A stretch of DNA of 50,088 nt, taken from the NCBI RefSeq assembly GCF_029911635.1, contig NZ_JARYTI010000035.1, positions 1-50,088 of the forward strand. Direction: 5' to 3'. The DNA comes from Sphingomonas sp. AR_OL41. Lineage in GTDB: Bacteria > Pseudomonadota > Alphaproteobacteria > Sphingomonadales > Sphingomonadaceae. This document shows positions 40,146 to 49,002 of this stretch, piece by piece. A model generated the notes under the pieces. It was not told the origin of the DNA and ran no database searches. It saw only the letters and a program-made list of their open reading frames with translations. Numbering within the stretch: the first letter of the stretch is position 1; every line of letters begins with the position of its first letter. A program made the position numbers and the translations under genes.

Positions 40146-41543
40146 GTGACGGGCTATCACGCCGACCTGTCGGGCACGCGCCACCGCTTTGCCGATCTGC
40201 GCCACTTGCTCGCGGCGGCGAGCCCGTACCGATCGGGCGACGCGCTCGCCGGGATCGCCGCCGAGAGCGCGGAACAGCGCATCGCGGCGCGTTTCGCGCT
40301 GGCCGACCTGCCGCTGCGCGCCTTTCTCGAAGATCTGGTCGTTCCCTATGAGGCGGACGAGGTCACGCGGCTGATCGTCGACCGGCACGATGCGGTGGCG
40401 TTCGGCGCGATCGCGCATCTGACGGTCGGCGGGTTTCGCGAATGGCTGCTGGCGAACGACACCGACCGCGCCACGCTCGCCGCCGTCGCGCCCGGCGTGA
40501 CGCCCGAAATCGCGGCGGCGGTATCGAAGCTGATGCGCAACCAGGATCTGATCGCGGTGGCGCGCAAGATCGAGGTGGTCAGCCGCTTTCGCAACACGAT
40601 CGGGCTGGCCGGGCGGCTGGCGGTGCGGTTGCAGCCCAACCACCCGACCGACGACCCGGCGGGCATTGCCGCCTCGGTGCTCGACGGACTGTTGATGGGG
40701 GCGGGCGATGCGGTGATCGGGATCAACCCGGCGCGCGACGATGTCGCGACGACCGCGACCCTTCTCGAACTGCTCGACGAGATCCGGCTGGCCTATGCCA
40801 TCCCGACGCAAAGCTGCGTGCTGGCGCATGTTACCACCACGCTCGATCTGGTGCGGCGCGGCGCGCCGGTCGACCTTGCCTTCCAGTCGATCGCCGGGAC
40901 CGAGGCGGCCAATCGCGGCTTCGGCATCGACCTCGCGCTGCTCGCCGAGGCGCGGGCGGCGACGCTGTCGCTCGGGCGCGGCACGGTCGGCGACAATGTG
41001 ATGTATTTCGAGACGGGCCAGGGATCGTGCCTGTCGTCGGGCACGCATCACGGCGTCGACCAGCAGACGCTGGAGGCGCGCGCTTATGGGGTGGCGCGGG
41101 CGTTCGATCCGTTGCTGGTCAATTCGGTGGTCGGCTTTATCGGCCCGGAATATCTCTATGATGGCAAGCAGATCGCGCGCGCGGCGCTGGAGGACCATTT
41201 CTGCGGCAAGCTGCTCGGCCTGCCGATGGGGGTCGATATCTGCTACACCAACCATGCCGAGGCCGATGGCGACGACAGCGACACGATCCTGACGCTGCTC
41301 GGCGTGGCGGGGGTCAGCTTCATCATGGGCGTGCCGGGCGCCGACGACATCATGCTCAACTATCAGTCGACCAGCTTCCACGACGCTTTGTATCTGCGCG
41401 AGGTGCTGGGGCTGCGGCCGGCGCCGGAGTTCGAGGACTGGCTGGAGGGGATCGGCCTGTCGCGCGGCGGGCGGATAGCGGAGCAGGCGCCGCTCGCGCT
41501 GTCGCCCGACAGCATCGCGGCGTTGATGGCGCCCTATGGCTGA
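40146..41543 (+). CDS. eutB: Ethanolamine ammonia-lyase large subunit
   Basis: 465 residues, the barrel subunit of the adenosylcobalamin-dependent lyase that splits ethanolamine into acetaldehyde and ammonia. Family regions visible: RFRNTIGLAGRLAVRLQPNH, PARDDVATTATLLELLDEIR, YFETGQGSCLSSGTHHGVDQ, GKLLGLPMGVDICYTNHAEA and VPGADDIMLNYQSTSFHD. GTG 40146 with a GGAAGG site gives the family N-terminus TGYHADLSGTRHRF; the frame is open further but lies within DUF885. It overlaps eutC by eight bases. No microcompartment or reactivase gene is in the window. Confidence 0.95.
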   Translation: MTGYHADLSGTRHRFADLRHLLAAASPYRSGDALAGIAAESAEQRIAARFALADLPLRAFLEDLVVPYEADEVTRLIVDRHDAVAFGAIAHLTVGGFREWLLANDTDRATLAAVAPGVTPEIAAAVSKLMRNQDLIAVARKIEVVSRFRNTIGLAGRLAVRLQPNHPTDDPAGIAASVLDGLLMGAGDAVIGINPARDDVATTATLLELLDEIRLAYAIPTQSCVLAHVTTTLDLVRRGAPVDLAFQSIAGTEAANRGFGIDLALLAEARAATLSLGRGTVGDNVMYFETGQGSCLSSGTHHGVDQQTLEARAYGVARAFDPLLVNSVVGFIGPEYLYDGKQIARAALEDHFCGKLLGLPMGVDICYTNHAEADGDDSDTILTLLGVAGVSFIMGVPGADDIMLNYQSTSFHDALYLREVLGLRPAPEFEDWLEGIGLSRGGRIAEQAPLALSPDSIAALMAPYG

Positions 41544-42264
41544 GCCGCCGGCGCTGCGCGACCGGCTGGGGGCGCTGACCCAGGCGCGGATCTTGCTCGG
41601 GCGCGCCGGGCAGGGGCTGCCGACGCGGGCGCTGCTCGACTTCCAGCTCGACCATGCCCGCGCGAGAGATGCCGTGCATGCAGTGTTCGATCCGGCCGGG
41701 GTGGCGTCGGCGATTGGGCGGCCGACGATTTCGGTTCGCAGCCGGGCGGCGGACCGGGCGACCTATCTCAGGCGGCCCGATCTCGGGCGGTTGCTGGACG
41801 CGGGGGATGCCGCGCGGTTGCCAGTGTCCGGCGATACGCTGGCGATCGTCATCGCCGACGGGTTGTCCGCGACCGCAGTGCATGCGCATGCCGCGCCCGT
41901 CATAACGGCATTGCTCGCAAGGCTGGGCGACTGGCGGATCGCACCGATCGTGCTCGTGGAGCAGGGCCGAGTCGCGATCGGCGATGCGATCGGCGTCGCG
42001 CTGGGGGTCGAGCTGGTCGTGGTGCTGATCGGCGAGCGCCCGGGGCTGAGCGCGCCCGACAGCCTCGGCGCCTATATCACCTGGCAGCCGCGCGCCGGTC
42101 GGCAGGACAGCGAGCGCAACTGCGTGTCGAACATCCGCCCGCCGCACGGGCTGGGGTATGACGCGGCGGCCGACAGCATCGCGACGTTGCTTGTGGCGGC
42201 GCGGCGGTTGCGGTTGACGGGGGTGGCGCTCAAGCCGGGAGCGGGTGCGCTGCCATCGGCCTAA
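41536..42264 (+). CDS. eutC: Ethanolamine ammonia-lyase small subunit
   Basis: 242 residues. It starts MAEPPALRDRLGALTQARIL and shows the cobalamin-side motifs of EutC: ALLDFQLDHARARDAVHAVF, IVIADGLSATAVHAHAAPVI, LIGERPGLSAPDSLGAYITW and NCVSNIRPPHGLGYDAAADS. It lacks the long N-terminal extension that targets E. coli EutC to the microcompartment, which fits a free cytoplasmic enzyme. Its stop shares CTAA with the convergent transporter gene. Confidence 0.95.
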   Translation: MAEPPALRDRLGALTQARILLGRAGQGLPTRALLDFQLDHARARDAVHAVFDPAGVASAIGRPTISVRSRAADRATYLRRPDLGRLLDAGDAARLPVSGDTLAIVIADGLSATAVHAHAAPVITALLARLGDWRIAPIVLVEQGRVAIGDAIGVALGVELVVVLIGERPGLSAPDSLGAYITWQPRAGRQDSERNCVSNIRPPHGLGYDAAADSIATLLVAARRLRLTGVALKPGAGALPSA

Positions 42265-43802
42265 AGCCCGATACGCTTTTCCAGCCAGCGCGCCGCCGCC
42301 TCGGGGCTGTCCTTGTCGGTGTCGCGGTCGACGCGGTAATTGGCCTCGCGCATCGCCTCGACCGGGATGCGGCCGACCAGCGATTGCAGCGCGCGGACCA
42401 GCTTTTCGTCCTGCGCGTGCTTGGGATCGACCATCAGGATCGCGTCGTAATGCGGGATGGCGTGGCGCGGGTCGGTGAGCACGGTCAGATGCTGCGCGGC
42501 GATGCGGCCGTCGGACGAGAAGGCCGAGATGACGTCGGCCTGTTTGCTGTCGAGCGCGCGGTACATGAAGGTCGGGTTGTAAGCGTGCGCGCTGGCGAAA
42601 CGGATCGGATAGGCGCGCTTGATCGCCGCCCATTCGGGGCGTTCGAGAAATTCGAGATCGGCGCCGAAATGGAGTTGCGGTGCCGCGCCGACGAGATCGT
42701 CGAGCGAGGTGACGCCGTGCGCGCGGGCAACGTCGCCGCGCATCGCAAAGGCATAGGCATTCTCGAACCCCAGCGCGCCGATCAGCCGGATATGATGCTG
42801 GCGCTCGCCCCAGCGGCCGATCTCGGCGAGCATCGTCGCCGCGTCGGGGGTGTCGGTGCGGCGCATCTGGTTGGTCCAGATCGTGCCCGAATAATCGATC
42901 GAGATATCGACCGCGCTGCTGGTCAAGGCGCCGAACTGCACCGCCGAGCCGAGCCCCTCGCGGTAGCGCACGCGATATCCCTCACGCTCGAGCCGGTGGC
43001 CGATCAGCCGCGACAGGATGAACTGTTCGGAGAAATCCTTGGCGCCGATCGTGATCTCGGGACCACTGCGCGGCCATAGTGGGACCAGCGCGAGCGCCAC
43101 GCCGACGAGCAGCGTGACGCCCGCCGCGACGACGGGCACGCGCTTGCGCTGGCGGATGCCATATTCGATGACGCCGAGCAGCGCATCGACCGCCAGCGCC
43201 AGCCCCGCCGCGCTGACGCAGCCGGCGAGCACCAGCGCCCAGTTCTGCGTCTGGAGCCCGGCGAAGATGATGTCGCCGAGGCTCGGCTGGCCGACCGTGG
43301 TCGAGAGCGTCGCCGCGCCGATCGTCCACACCGCGGCGGTGCGGATGCCGGCCATCAGCACCGGCGCGACGAGCGGCGCCTCGACGAGCCGGAGTTTCTG
43401 CCACGGCGTCATGCCGACGCCGTCGGCGGCCTCCAGCACCGCCGGGTCGATCCCGGCGAGCCCGGTCACGCCGTTCCTGAGGATCGGCAGCAGTGCGTAG
43501 AGCGTGAGCGCGAGCAATGCGGGCAGAAAGCCGAGCGCCGGGATGCCGCCGCCGACCAGCGCCGAGAGCGACAGCAGCAGCGGGTAGAACAGCGCCAGCA
43601 GCGCGAGCGAGGGGATCGTCTGGACGAGGCTGGCGAAACCCAGCGCGACGCGCGCCACTATGGGTTGGCGCGCCGACAGGACCGCCAGCGGCAGGCTGAT
43701 CGCAATGCCGAGCAGCAGCGCCGAGGCGGCCAGCAGCAAATGCGCGGCGAGAAGGTCGGGCACGCGGGTCATGGCTTCGAGGAAGGGGGTCATCGGCGCC
43801 AT
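42261..43802 (-). CDS. ABC importer permease fused to substrate-binding protein (OpuCB-OpuCC / ProW-ProX type)
   Basis: 513 residues. Residues 1-215 form a permease with about six TM helices and the EAA loop (ADGVGMTPWQKLRLVEAPLV). After another TM segment (VVAAGVTLLVGVALALVPL), a periplasmic OpuAC-type binding domain follows (ITIGAKDFSEQFILSRLIGH, VDISIDYSGTIWTN, SLDDLVGAAPQLHFGADLEF). Fusion of permease and binding domain is known for glycine betaine/choline/carnitine importers. Here the convergent neighbour is eutBC, so ethanolamine or choline is a possible substrate (inference). ATG 43802 uses a GGAGG that lies inside the adjacent repeat; ATG 43793 is an alternative. Confidence 0.9.
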   Translation of the reverse strand: MAPMTPFLEAMTRVPDLLAAHLLLAASALLLGIAISLPLAVLSARQPIVARVALGFASLVQTIPSLALLALFYPLLLSLSALVGGGIPALGFLPALLALTLYALLPILRNGVTGLAGIDPAVLEAADGVGMTPWQKLRLVEAPLVAPVLMAGIRTAAVWTIGAATLSTTVGQPSLGDIIFAGLQTQNWALVLAGCVSAAGLALAVDALLGVIEYGIRQRKRVPVVAAGVTLLVGVALALVPLWPRSGPEITIGAKDFSEQFILSRLIGHRLEREGYRVRYREGLGSAVQFGALTSSAVDISIDYSGTIWTNQMRRTDTPDAATMLAEIGRWGERQHHIRLIGALGFENAYAFAMRGDVARAHGVTSLDDLVGAAPQLHFGADLEFLERPEWAAIKRAYPIRFASAHAYNPTFMYRALDSKQADVISAFSSDGRIAAQHLTVLTDPRHAIPHYDAILMVDPKHAQDEKLVRALQSLVGRIPVEAMREANYRVDRDTDKDSPEAAARWLEKRIGL

Positions 43803-43808
43803 ACCCAA

Positions 43809-44001
43809 AATTCCTCCCCGGTACGGGGAGGGGGACCGTCCGCAGGACGGTGGAGGGGCTGGTCGGACAGAACCGAGCCTTGAAAACTGAAGCCGCGTTC
43901 GCCGGCGTGGCGAACGAGCCGGCAACGCCTGCGGCTTTGTCCTGCTCGACCAGCCCCTCCACCAGCTTCGCTGGTCCCCCTCCCCGTTCCGGGGAGGAAT
44001 T
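43809..44001. repeat. 193-bp inverted repeat between two transporter genes
   Basis: The outer arms AATTCCTCCCCGG (43809) and its inverse CCGGGGAGGAATT (ending 44001) extend into about 60-bp arms that are nearly identical after inversion, including AGGGGCTGGTCG. The centre carries a second nested pair (GAAGCCGC and GCGGCTTT) around a small hairpin CGTTCGCC-GGCGT-GGCGAACG. There are no terminal direct repeats long enough to prove transposition. It looks like a non-autonomous MITE or REP doublet. Confidence 0.8.
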
Positions 44002-44016
44002 CAGAAAGGGATCGCC

Positions 44017-44799
44017 TCACGCCCCCGCCCCCAGCGCGTGGAGCTTCGCCGCCTGCGCGCGTGGCACCGCGACCAGCGCGTCGGCCTCGGGGCCACCCTT
44101 GCCGGCGAGCAATTCCGCGGGAGTCGCGTCGGCGACCATGCGGCCGTTGCTCATCACCAGCACGCGGTCGGCGAGGATCAGCGCCTCGGCCATGTCGTGC
44201 GTCACCATCAGCGTGGTCAGGCCGAGCCGATCGTGCAGCGCGCGGATCGCGGTGCCGAGCTGGTCGCGCGTGACGGGGTCGAGCGCGCCGAACGGCTCGT
44301 CCATCAGCATCAGCCCCGGCGCGGTCGCGAGCGCGCGCGCCACGCCGACGCGCTGGCGTTGCCCGCCCGACAACGCATCGGGCATGCGTTTGGCGATCTC
44401 GGCCGGCAGATCGACCAGCGCGAGCAGTTCGGTGACGCGCGTGCCGCGCTCCTTCACGCCGGCGAGGCGCAGGCCGATGGCGATGTTCTCCGCCACGGTC
44501 ATGTGGGGGAACAGGCCGACATTCTGGAAGACATAGCCGATGCGGCGCCGCAGTTCGTGTGGCGGCACCGCGCCGACATCCTCGCCGCCGATCGCGACGC
44601 TGCCCGCGCTGGGCGCGATCAGCCGGTTGACGGTCTTGAGCAGCGTCGACTTGCCCGAGCCCGAGCTGCCGACCAGCGCGACGAAGCTGCCCGGCGCGAT
44701 CTCGAGCGAGACATTGTCGACCGCGACCGTGCCGCCGGGATAGCGCTTGCTGACGCCGGCAAAGACGATCGAGGGACCCTTGGCGCGTAAATCTGCCAT
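44017..44799 (-). CDS. ABC importer ATP-binding protein (OpuCA/ProV type)
   Basis: 260 residues. Walker A GSSGSGKSTLLKTVNRLI, Q-loop RIGYVFQNVGLFPHMTV, signature LSGGQRQRVGVARAL, Walker B LMLMDEPFGALDPVTR and switch THDMAEAL. The ELRRRIGYVFQ and NRLIAPSAG segments resemble quaternary-amine transport ATPases. There is no C-terminal CBS pair, unlike many OpuA/ProV proteins. It energises the fused permease encoded after the 193-bp repeat. Confidence 0.92.
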   Translation of the reverse strand: MADLRAKGPSIVFAGVSKRYPGGTVAVDNVSLEIAPGSFVALVGSSGSGKSTLLKTVNRLIAPSAGSVAIGGEDVGAVPPHELRRRIGYVFQNVGLFPHMTVAENIAIGLRLAGVKERGTRVTELLALVDLPAEIAKRMPDALSGGQRQRVGVARALATAPGLMLMDEPFGALDPVTRDQLGTAIRALHDRLGLTTLMVTHDMAEALILADRVLVMSNGRMVADATPAELLAGKGGPEADALVAVPRAQAAKLHALGAGA

Positions 44800-44856
44800 C
44801 GCCTTTGCTTGTGCGGGACGATAGGCACAGGGTCAAACAGGAACAGGGGACGAGGC

Positions 44857-45654
44857 ATGAGCGAGCCGAATGCGATCTTCATCACCGGCGGCGGGTCGGG
44901 CATCGGCCAGGCGACGGCGCGGCTGTTCGCGGCGCGCGGCTGGCGTGTCGGGCTGGCCGACGTCAACAAGGCGGGCCTGGCGGAGACCGCCGCGTCGCTG
45001 CCCGCCGGGATGGTCGAGACCTATTTCATGGACGTGCGTGACCGTGACGCCTGGGTCGCGAGCCTCGATGCCTTCACCAAGGCGAGCGGCGGGCGGCTCG
45101 ACGTGCTGTTCAACAATGCCGGGATCGGCACCGGCGGGCCGCTCGCGACGATGAGCTTCGAGGATATCGACCGCACCGTGGCGATCAACCTCGTCGGCGT
45201 GCTCAACGGCGCGCGGATCGGGCATGCCTATCTCGCGCGGACGCGCGGATCGTGCCTGCTCAACACGGCTTCCGCATCGGGGATCTACGGCTCGGCGGGC
45301 CTTGTTCCCTATTCGGCGACCAAGTTCGGCGTGCGCGCGATCAGCGAAGGGCTAGACGGCGAATGGGCCCCGGACGGCATCAAGGTTCGCGACCTGATGC
45401 CGAGCTTCATTGCCACGCCGCTGCTCGATTCGAGCGCCGGGCAGAGCAACCGCTCGATCCGCGACACGGTGACCGACGCCGGCCTCGAACTGACGCCGGT
45501 CGAGGCGGTTGCCGAGGCGGCCTGGGCGGCGGTGCATGGCGACAAGGTCCACACCTATGTCGGCAAGACCGCGCACCGCATGGCCTTCGCGGCGCGCTGG
45601 ATGCCCGGCAAGCTGCGCAAGATGATGCGCGGCGGGCTGGTGAGCGAGCGGTGA
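44857..45654 (+). CDS. Short-chain dehydrogenase/reductase
   Basis: 265 residues with a Rossmann fold: FITGGGSGIGQATARLFAA, the acidic NAD(H)-preferring LADVN, FNNAGIGTGG, LNTASASGIYG and the catalytic YSATK with an earlier Ser. The C-terminal extension is basic (PGKLRKMMRGGLVSER). The Asp after the second strand suggests NAD. The substrate is unknown. ATG 44857 is preceded by GGGGACGAGG; the frame is open to 44809. It is divergent from the transporter ATPase gene. Confidence 0.92.
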   Translation: MSEPNAIFITGGGSGIGQATARLFAARGWRVGLADVNKAGLAETAASLPAGMVETYFMDVRDRDAWVASLDAFTKASGGRLDVLFNNAGIGTGGPLATMSFEDIDRTVAINLVGVLNGARIGHAYLARTRGSCLLNTASASGIYGSAGLVPYSATKFGVRAISEGLDGEWAPDGIKVRDLMPSFIATPLLDSSAGQSNRSIRDTVTDAGLELTPVEAVAEAAWAAVHGDKVHTYVGKTAHRMAFAARWMPGKLRKMMRGGLVSER

Positions 45655-45660
45655 TCCAAT

Positions 45661-45775
45661 CCCTCTCCCATTTGGGAGAGGGAGCGGAAGGGTGAGGGCC
45701 GCAATTCGGTAACGGGTCGCTGCGGTCCTGCCCTCATCCGGCGCTTCGCGCCACCTTCTCCCATTGGGAGAAGGG
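45661..45775. repeat. Paired CCCTCTCCC-type palindromes
   Basis: CCCTCTCCCATTTGGGAGAGGG (45661-45682) is a perfect stem, and CCTTCTCCCATTGGGAGAAGG (45754-45774) is a second. Between them lie AGGGTGAGGGC, its inverse GCCCTCATCC, and the hairpin GGCGCTTCGCGCC. This two-hairpin layout is that of a REP doublet. It lies between the convergent SDR and aldo/keto reductase genes and may act as a transcription or mRNA boundary. Confidence 0.75.
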
Positions 45776-45776
45776 T

Positions 45777-46640
45777 TTACGCACCGATCGCGTTCAGCTC
45801 AGCGACGACATCGTCCGACAGCATCAGTTCGGCCGCCGCGAGGTTTTCGCGCAGGTGCGCGGGCGAGGAGGTGCCGGGGATCAGCAGGATATTCGGCGCG
45901 CGCTGCAGCAGCCAGGCGAGCGCGACCTGCATCGGCGTCGCGCCCAGCCGCGACGCGACGTCCGACAGCGCCGCCGATTGCAGCGGCGCGAAGCCGCCGA
46001 GCGGGAAGAACGGGACATAGGCGATGCCATGGCCCGCGAGATCGTCGATCAGCGCGTCGTCGGCGCGGTGCACGAGATTATAATGGTTCTGGACACAGAC
46101 GACCTCGGCAATGCGGCGCGCCTCGTCGATCTGGCGGGCGGTGACGTTGCTGACGCCGAGATGGCGGATCAGCCCTTGTCGCTGAAGCTCGGCGAGCGCG
46201 GCGAATTGCGGCGCGATCGAGCCCTCGCCCGGCCGCTCCACGCCGCCGACGCGCAGATTGACGACATCGAGCGTCTCGACGCCGAGATTGCGGCGATTGT
46301 CGTGCACCGCGGCAACCAGTTCGTCCGGCGCCAGCGCGGGGAGCCATGACGCATCGGCACCGCGCCGCGCGCCGACCTTGGTGACGATCGTCAGCCCCTC
46401 AGGATAGGGATGCAGCGCCTCGCGGATCAGCTGGTTGGTGACGTGCGGGCCGTAGAAATCGCTGGTGTCGATATGGTTCACGCCGGCGGCGAGGGCGTCG
46501 CGCAACACGGCGAGCGCAGCGTCGTGGTCGCGCGGCGGGCCGAACACGCCCGGTCCGGCGAGCTGCATCGCGCCATAGCCCATGCGGTTCACGCGGCGGT
46601 CGCCGAGCAAGAAGCTGCCGGCGGTCGAAATATCGGTCAT
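45777..46640 (-). CDS. pdxI: Aldo/keto reductase, PdxI (YdbC)-like pyridoxal reductase
   Basis: A 287-residue TIM barrel closely resembling E. coli PdxI/YdbC over its length: VNRMGYGAMQLAGPGVFGPP, VNHIDTSDFYGPHVTNQLIR with catalytic Asp and Tyr, IVTKVGARRGADASWLPALA with the Lys, VCVQNHYNLVHRADDALIDD, YVPFFPLGGFAPLQ and ILLIPGTSSPAHLRENLAAA. PdxI reduces pyridoxal to pyridoxine with NADPH in vitamin B6 salvage. ATG 46640 has a CAGGAGACG site; the frame upstream is a shadow. It is divergent from a LysR gene that probably controls it. Confidence 0.88.
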   Translation of the reverse strand: MTDISTAGSFLLGDRRVNRMGYGAMQLAGPGVFGPPRDHDAALAVLRDALAAGVNHIDTSDFYGPHVTNQLIREALHPYPEGLTIVTKVGARRGADASWLPALAPDELVAAVHDNRRNLGVETLDVVNLRVGGVERPGEGSIAPQFAALAELQRQGLIRHLGVSNVTARQIDEARRIAEVVCVQNHYNLVHRADDALIDDLAGHGIAYVPFFPLGGFAPLQSAALSDVASRLGATPMQVALAWLLQRAPNILLIPGTSSPAHLRENLAAAELMLSDDVVAELNAIGA

Positions 46641-46734
46641 GATCGTCTCCTGTCGATGATCGGCCGGATATGGGCATCGCCGGATCGCGCGATAATAGCT
46701 AATAATGCGCACGCACTGTGTGGAAATTTGGACA

Positions 46735-47670
46735 ATGAAACTCGAACTCGACGATCTCTCCGCCTTTGTCGCGGTGGCGCAAGCGGGTGGCTTTCGCGAT
46801 GCCGCGCGCGTCGCGGGCGTCTCCGCGTCGAGCATGAGCGAGGCGATCCGGCGGCTGGAGGGCCGTCTGGGCGTGAGACTGTTCAACCGCACGACGCGCA
46901 GTGTCGCGGTAACCGAGGCGGGGGCGAGGCTGGTCGAGCGGCTGGTGCCGCTGATGGGAGAGATCGCGGCGACGCTCGACATGGTCAACGCCTTTCGCGA
47001 CCGGCCGAGCGGCACGCTCCGGCTCAACGTGCCGGCGAGCGTGGCGCGGCTGGTTTTGCCGGCGATCGTTACGCCCTTTCTCAAGGCCTATCCCGACATC
47101 CGCATGGAGGTGGTGGTCGAGGAAAGCTTCGTCGACATCCTCGCGGCCGGCTGCGATGCCGGCGTGCGCTATGACGAGCGGCTCGAACAGGACATGATCG
47201 CGGTGCCGATCGGCCCGCGCATGCAGCGCTTCGCCACGGCGGCGTCGCCGGCCTATCTCGTGGCGCACGGCACCCCGGTGCATCCTCGCGACCTGCTCAC
47301 CCATGCCTGTCTGAGCGGTCGGTTCGCCAGTGGCGTGACGCCGGCCTGGGAATTTGCCCGGGGCGGTGAGGCGCTGCGAATCGATCCCGTCGGGCCGCTC
47401 GTCGTGCGGCTGGGTGGCGCGGTCGACCTGGCGGTCGATGCCGCGATCGGTGGCCTCGGGATCGTCCATCTGTTCGAGGGCTGGCTGCAGCCGCATTTCG
47501 ACAGCGGTGCGCTCGTGCCGGTGCTGCAGGACTGGTGGGAGGAATTCTCCGGCCCATTTCTCTATTATCCGGGCCGCCGTCACCTGCCGGCACCGCTGCG
47601 CGCCTTTGTCGATTTCATCAAGGGCGAGGATCGGGCGGTTGCCCGCGCGCCCGATTCGCGTCAAAGGTAG
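46735..47670 (+). CDS. LysR-family transcriptional regulator
   Basis: 311 residues. The N-terminal winged helix is LDDLSAFVAVAQAGGFRDAA with the recognition helix ASSMSEAIRRLEGRLGVRLF and NRTTRSVAVTEAG. The effector domain includes GTLRLNVPASVARLVLPAIV and IGGLGIVHLFEGWLQPHF. ATG 46735 starts the domain; an upstream in-frame start (46705) adds ten residues. The 94-base gap to the divergent pdxI contains the palindrome TAGCTA (46696-46701) in an AT-rich block, a plausible LysR site. The pairing predicts control of the reductase. Confidence 0.93.
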   Translation: MKLELDDLSAFVAVAQAGGFRDAARVAGVSASSMSEAIRRLEGRLGVRLFNRTTRSVAVTEAGARLVERLVPLMGEIAATLDMVNAFRDRPSGTLRLNVPASVARLVLPAIVTPFLKAYPDIRMEVVVEESFVDILAAGCDAGVRYDERLEQDMIAVPIGPRMQRFATAASPAYLVAHGTPVHPRDLLTHACLSGRFASGVTPAWEFARGGEALRIDPVGPLVVRLGGAVDLAVDAAIGGLGIVHLFEGWLQPHFDSGALVPVLQDWWEEFSGPFLYYPGRRHLPAPLRAFVDFIKGEDRAVARAPDSRQR

Positions 47671-47679
47671 GGCAGCGCC

Positions 47680-48990
47680 ATGCCACTCCCGCCCTTCCCC
47701 TGGATCGACGTCGTCATCCTTCTCGCGATGATCCTGCTCAACGGGGTCTTCGCGATGTCCGAACTGGCGATCGTCTCGTCGCGCAAGCCGCGGCTCGAGG
47801 CGATGGCGCGGGCGAAGAAGCGTGGCGCGCGCACCGCGCTGGCGCTCGCCGCCGATCCCGGCAAGATCCTATCGACGACGCAGATCGGCATCACGCTGAT
47901 CGGCATCATTGCCGGCGCCTATTCGGGCGCCAGTCTCGGCGAGCCGATGGCCGCGCGGCTGGCGTGGCTCGGGCTGTCGCACGAGACGACCGAGACGCTG
48001 GGCTTCGTCATCGTCATCGGCCTCACCACCTATGCCTCGCTGGTGATCGGCGAGCTGGTGCCCAAGCAGATCGCGCTGCGCGCGCCTGAAGTGCTGGCCG
48101 CGATGATGGCGCCGGCGGTTGCCGCGCTGGCCTGGATCACCGCGCCGCTCGTCTGGCTGCTCGATTCGTCGAGCGGCCTGCTGTTCCGCCTGATGCGGCT
48201 GCAGCGCGAAACCGAGGAGCATGTCACCGCCGAGGAACTTCACCTGATCGTCGCCGAGGCGTCGAAATCAGGCGTGATCGAGGAGCATGAGCGCTCGATC
48301 ATCTCGGGCGTGGTGCGGCTCGCCGACCGGCCGGTGCGCGAGGTGATGACGCCGCGCACCGAGATCGAGTGGATCGACGTCGCGCTCGACGATGCCGGGG
48401 TACGCGCCGCGCTGCGCGATTGCGGGCACAGCCGGCTGCTGGTCGCCGAAGGCTCGGTCGACGCGGTGGTCGGCGTGGTGCAGGCGCGCGACATCGCCAC
48501 CGCGCTGGTGCGCGGCGAGAGCCTCGATCTGCGCAAGCTGATGCGCCAGGCGCCGGTGGTGATCGACCAGATCGACGCGATGGATGCGCTCAACGCGCTG
48601 CGCCAGGCCGAGGTGCCGATCGCGCTGATCCATGACGAGTATGGCCATTTCGAAGGCATCGTCACGCCCGCCGATCTGCTCGCCGCGATTGCCGGGGAGT
48701 TCGTCTCCGACGCCGACCCCGATGACGAACCGTCGGTGGTCGAGCGCGACGACGGCTCGCTGCTCGTCGCCGGCACGATGGCGGCCGACCTGCTGGCCGA
48801 GCGCATCGGCATCGATCTGCCCGAGGACCGCGACTATGCAACCGTCGCGGGGCTGGCACTCGCCGCCTTCCGCCATCTGCCGGGCGAGGGCGAGAGCTTC
48901 GTCGAGCAGGGCTGGCGCTTCGAGGTGGTCGATCTCGATGGACGCAAGATCGACAAGCTGCTGGTCAGCGCGGCGCCGCGGCGGGGTTAG
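47680..48990 (+). CDS. CNNM/HlyC-CorC family membrane protein
   Basis: 436 residues. An N-terminal CNNM (DUF21) domain with about four TM segments (IDVVILLAMILLNGVFAMSE, ILSTTQIGITLIGIIAGAY, VIVIGLTTYASLVIGELVPK) is followed by a CBS pair (VMTPRTEIEWIDV, VPIALIHDEYGHFEGIVTPA) and a C-terminal CorC/HlyC domain (LGLAAFRHLPGEGESF-like end and WRFEVVDLDGRKIDKLL). Such proteins are linked to magnesium or cobalt efflux and membrane integrity. ATG 47680 starts 9 bases after the LysR stop. Confidence 0.93.
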   Translation: MPLPPFPWIDVVILLAMILLNGVFAMSELAIVSSRKPRLEAMARAKKRGARTALALAADPGKILSTTQIGITLIGIIAGAYSGASLGEPMAARLAWLGLSHETTETLGFVIVIGLTTYASLVIGELVPKQIALRAPEVLAAMMAPAVAALAWITAPLVWLLDSSSGLLFRLMRLQRETEEHVTAEELHLIVAEASKSGVIEEHERSIISGVVRLADRPVREVMTPRTEIEWIDVALDDAGVRAALRDCGHSRLLVAEGSVDAVVGVVQARDIATALVRGESLDLRKLMRQAPVVIDQIDAMDALNALRQAEVPIALIHDEYGHFEGIVTPADLLAAIAGEFVSDADPDDEPSVVERDDGSLLVAGTMAADLLAERIGIDLPEDRDYATVAGLALAAFRHLPGEGESFVEQGWRFEVVDLDGRKIDKLLVSAAPRRG

Positions 48991-49002
48991 GTTTAAACAG
49001 AA

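Noticed and set aside
43809..44001. Insertion sequence
   Set aside because: No transposase frame; only nested inverted repeats, so at most a non-autonomous element.
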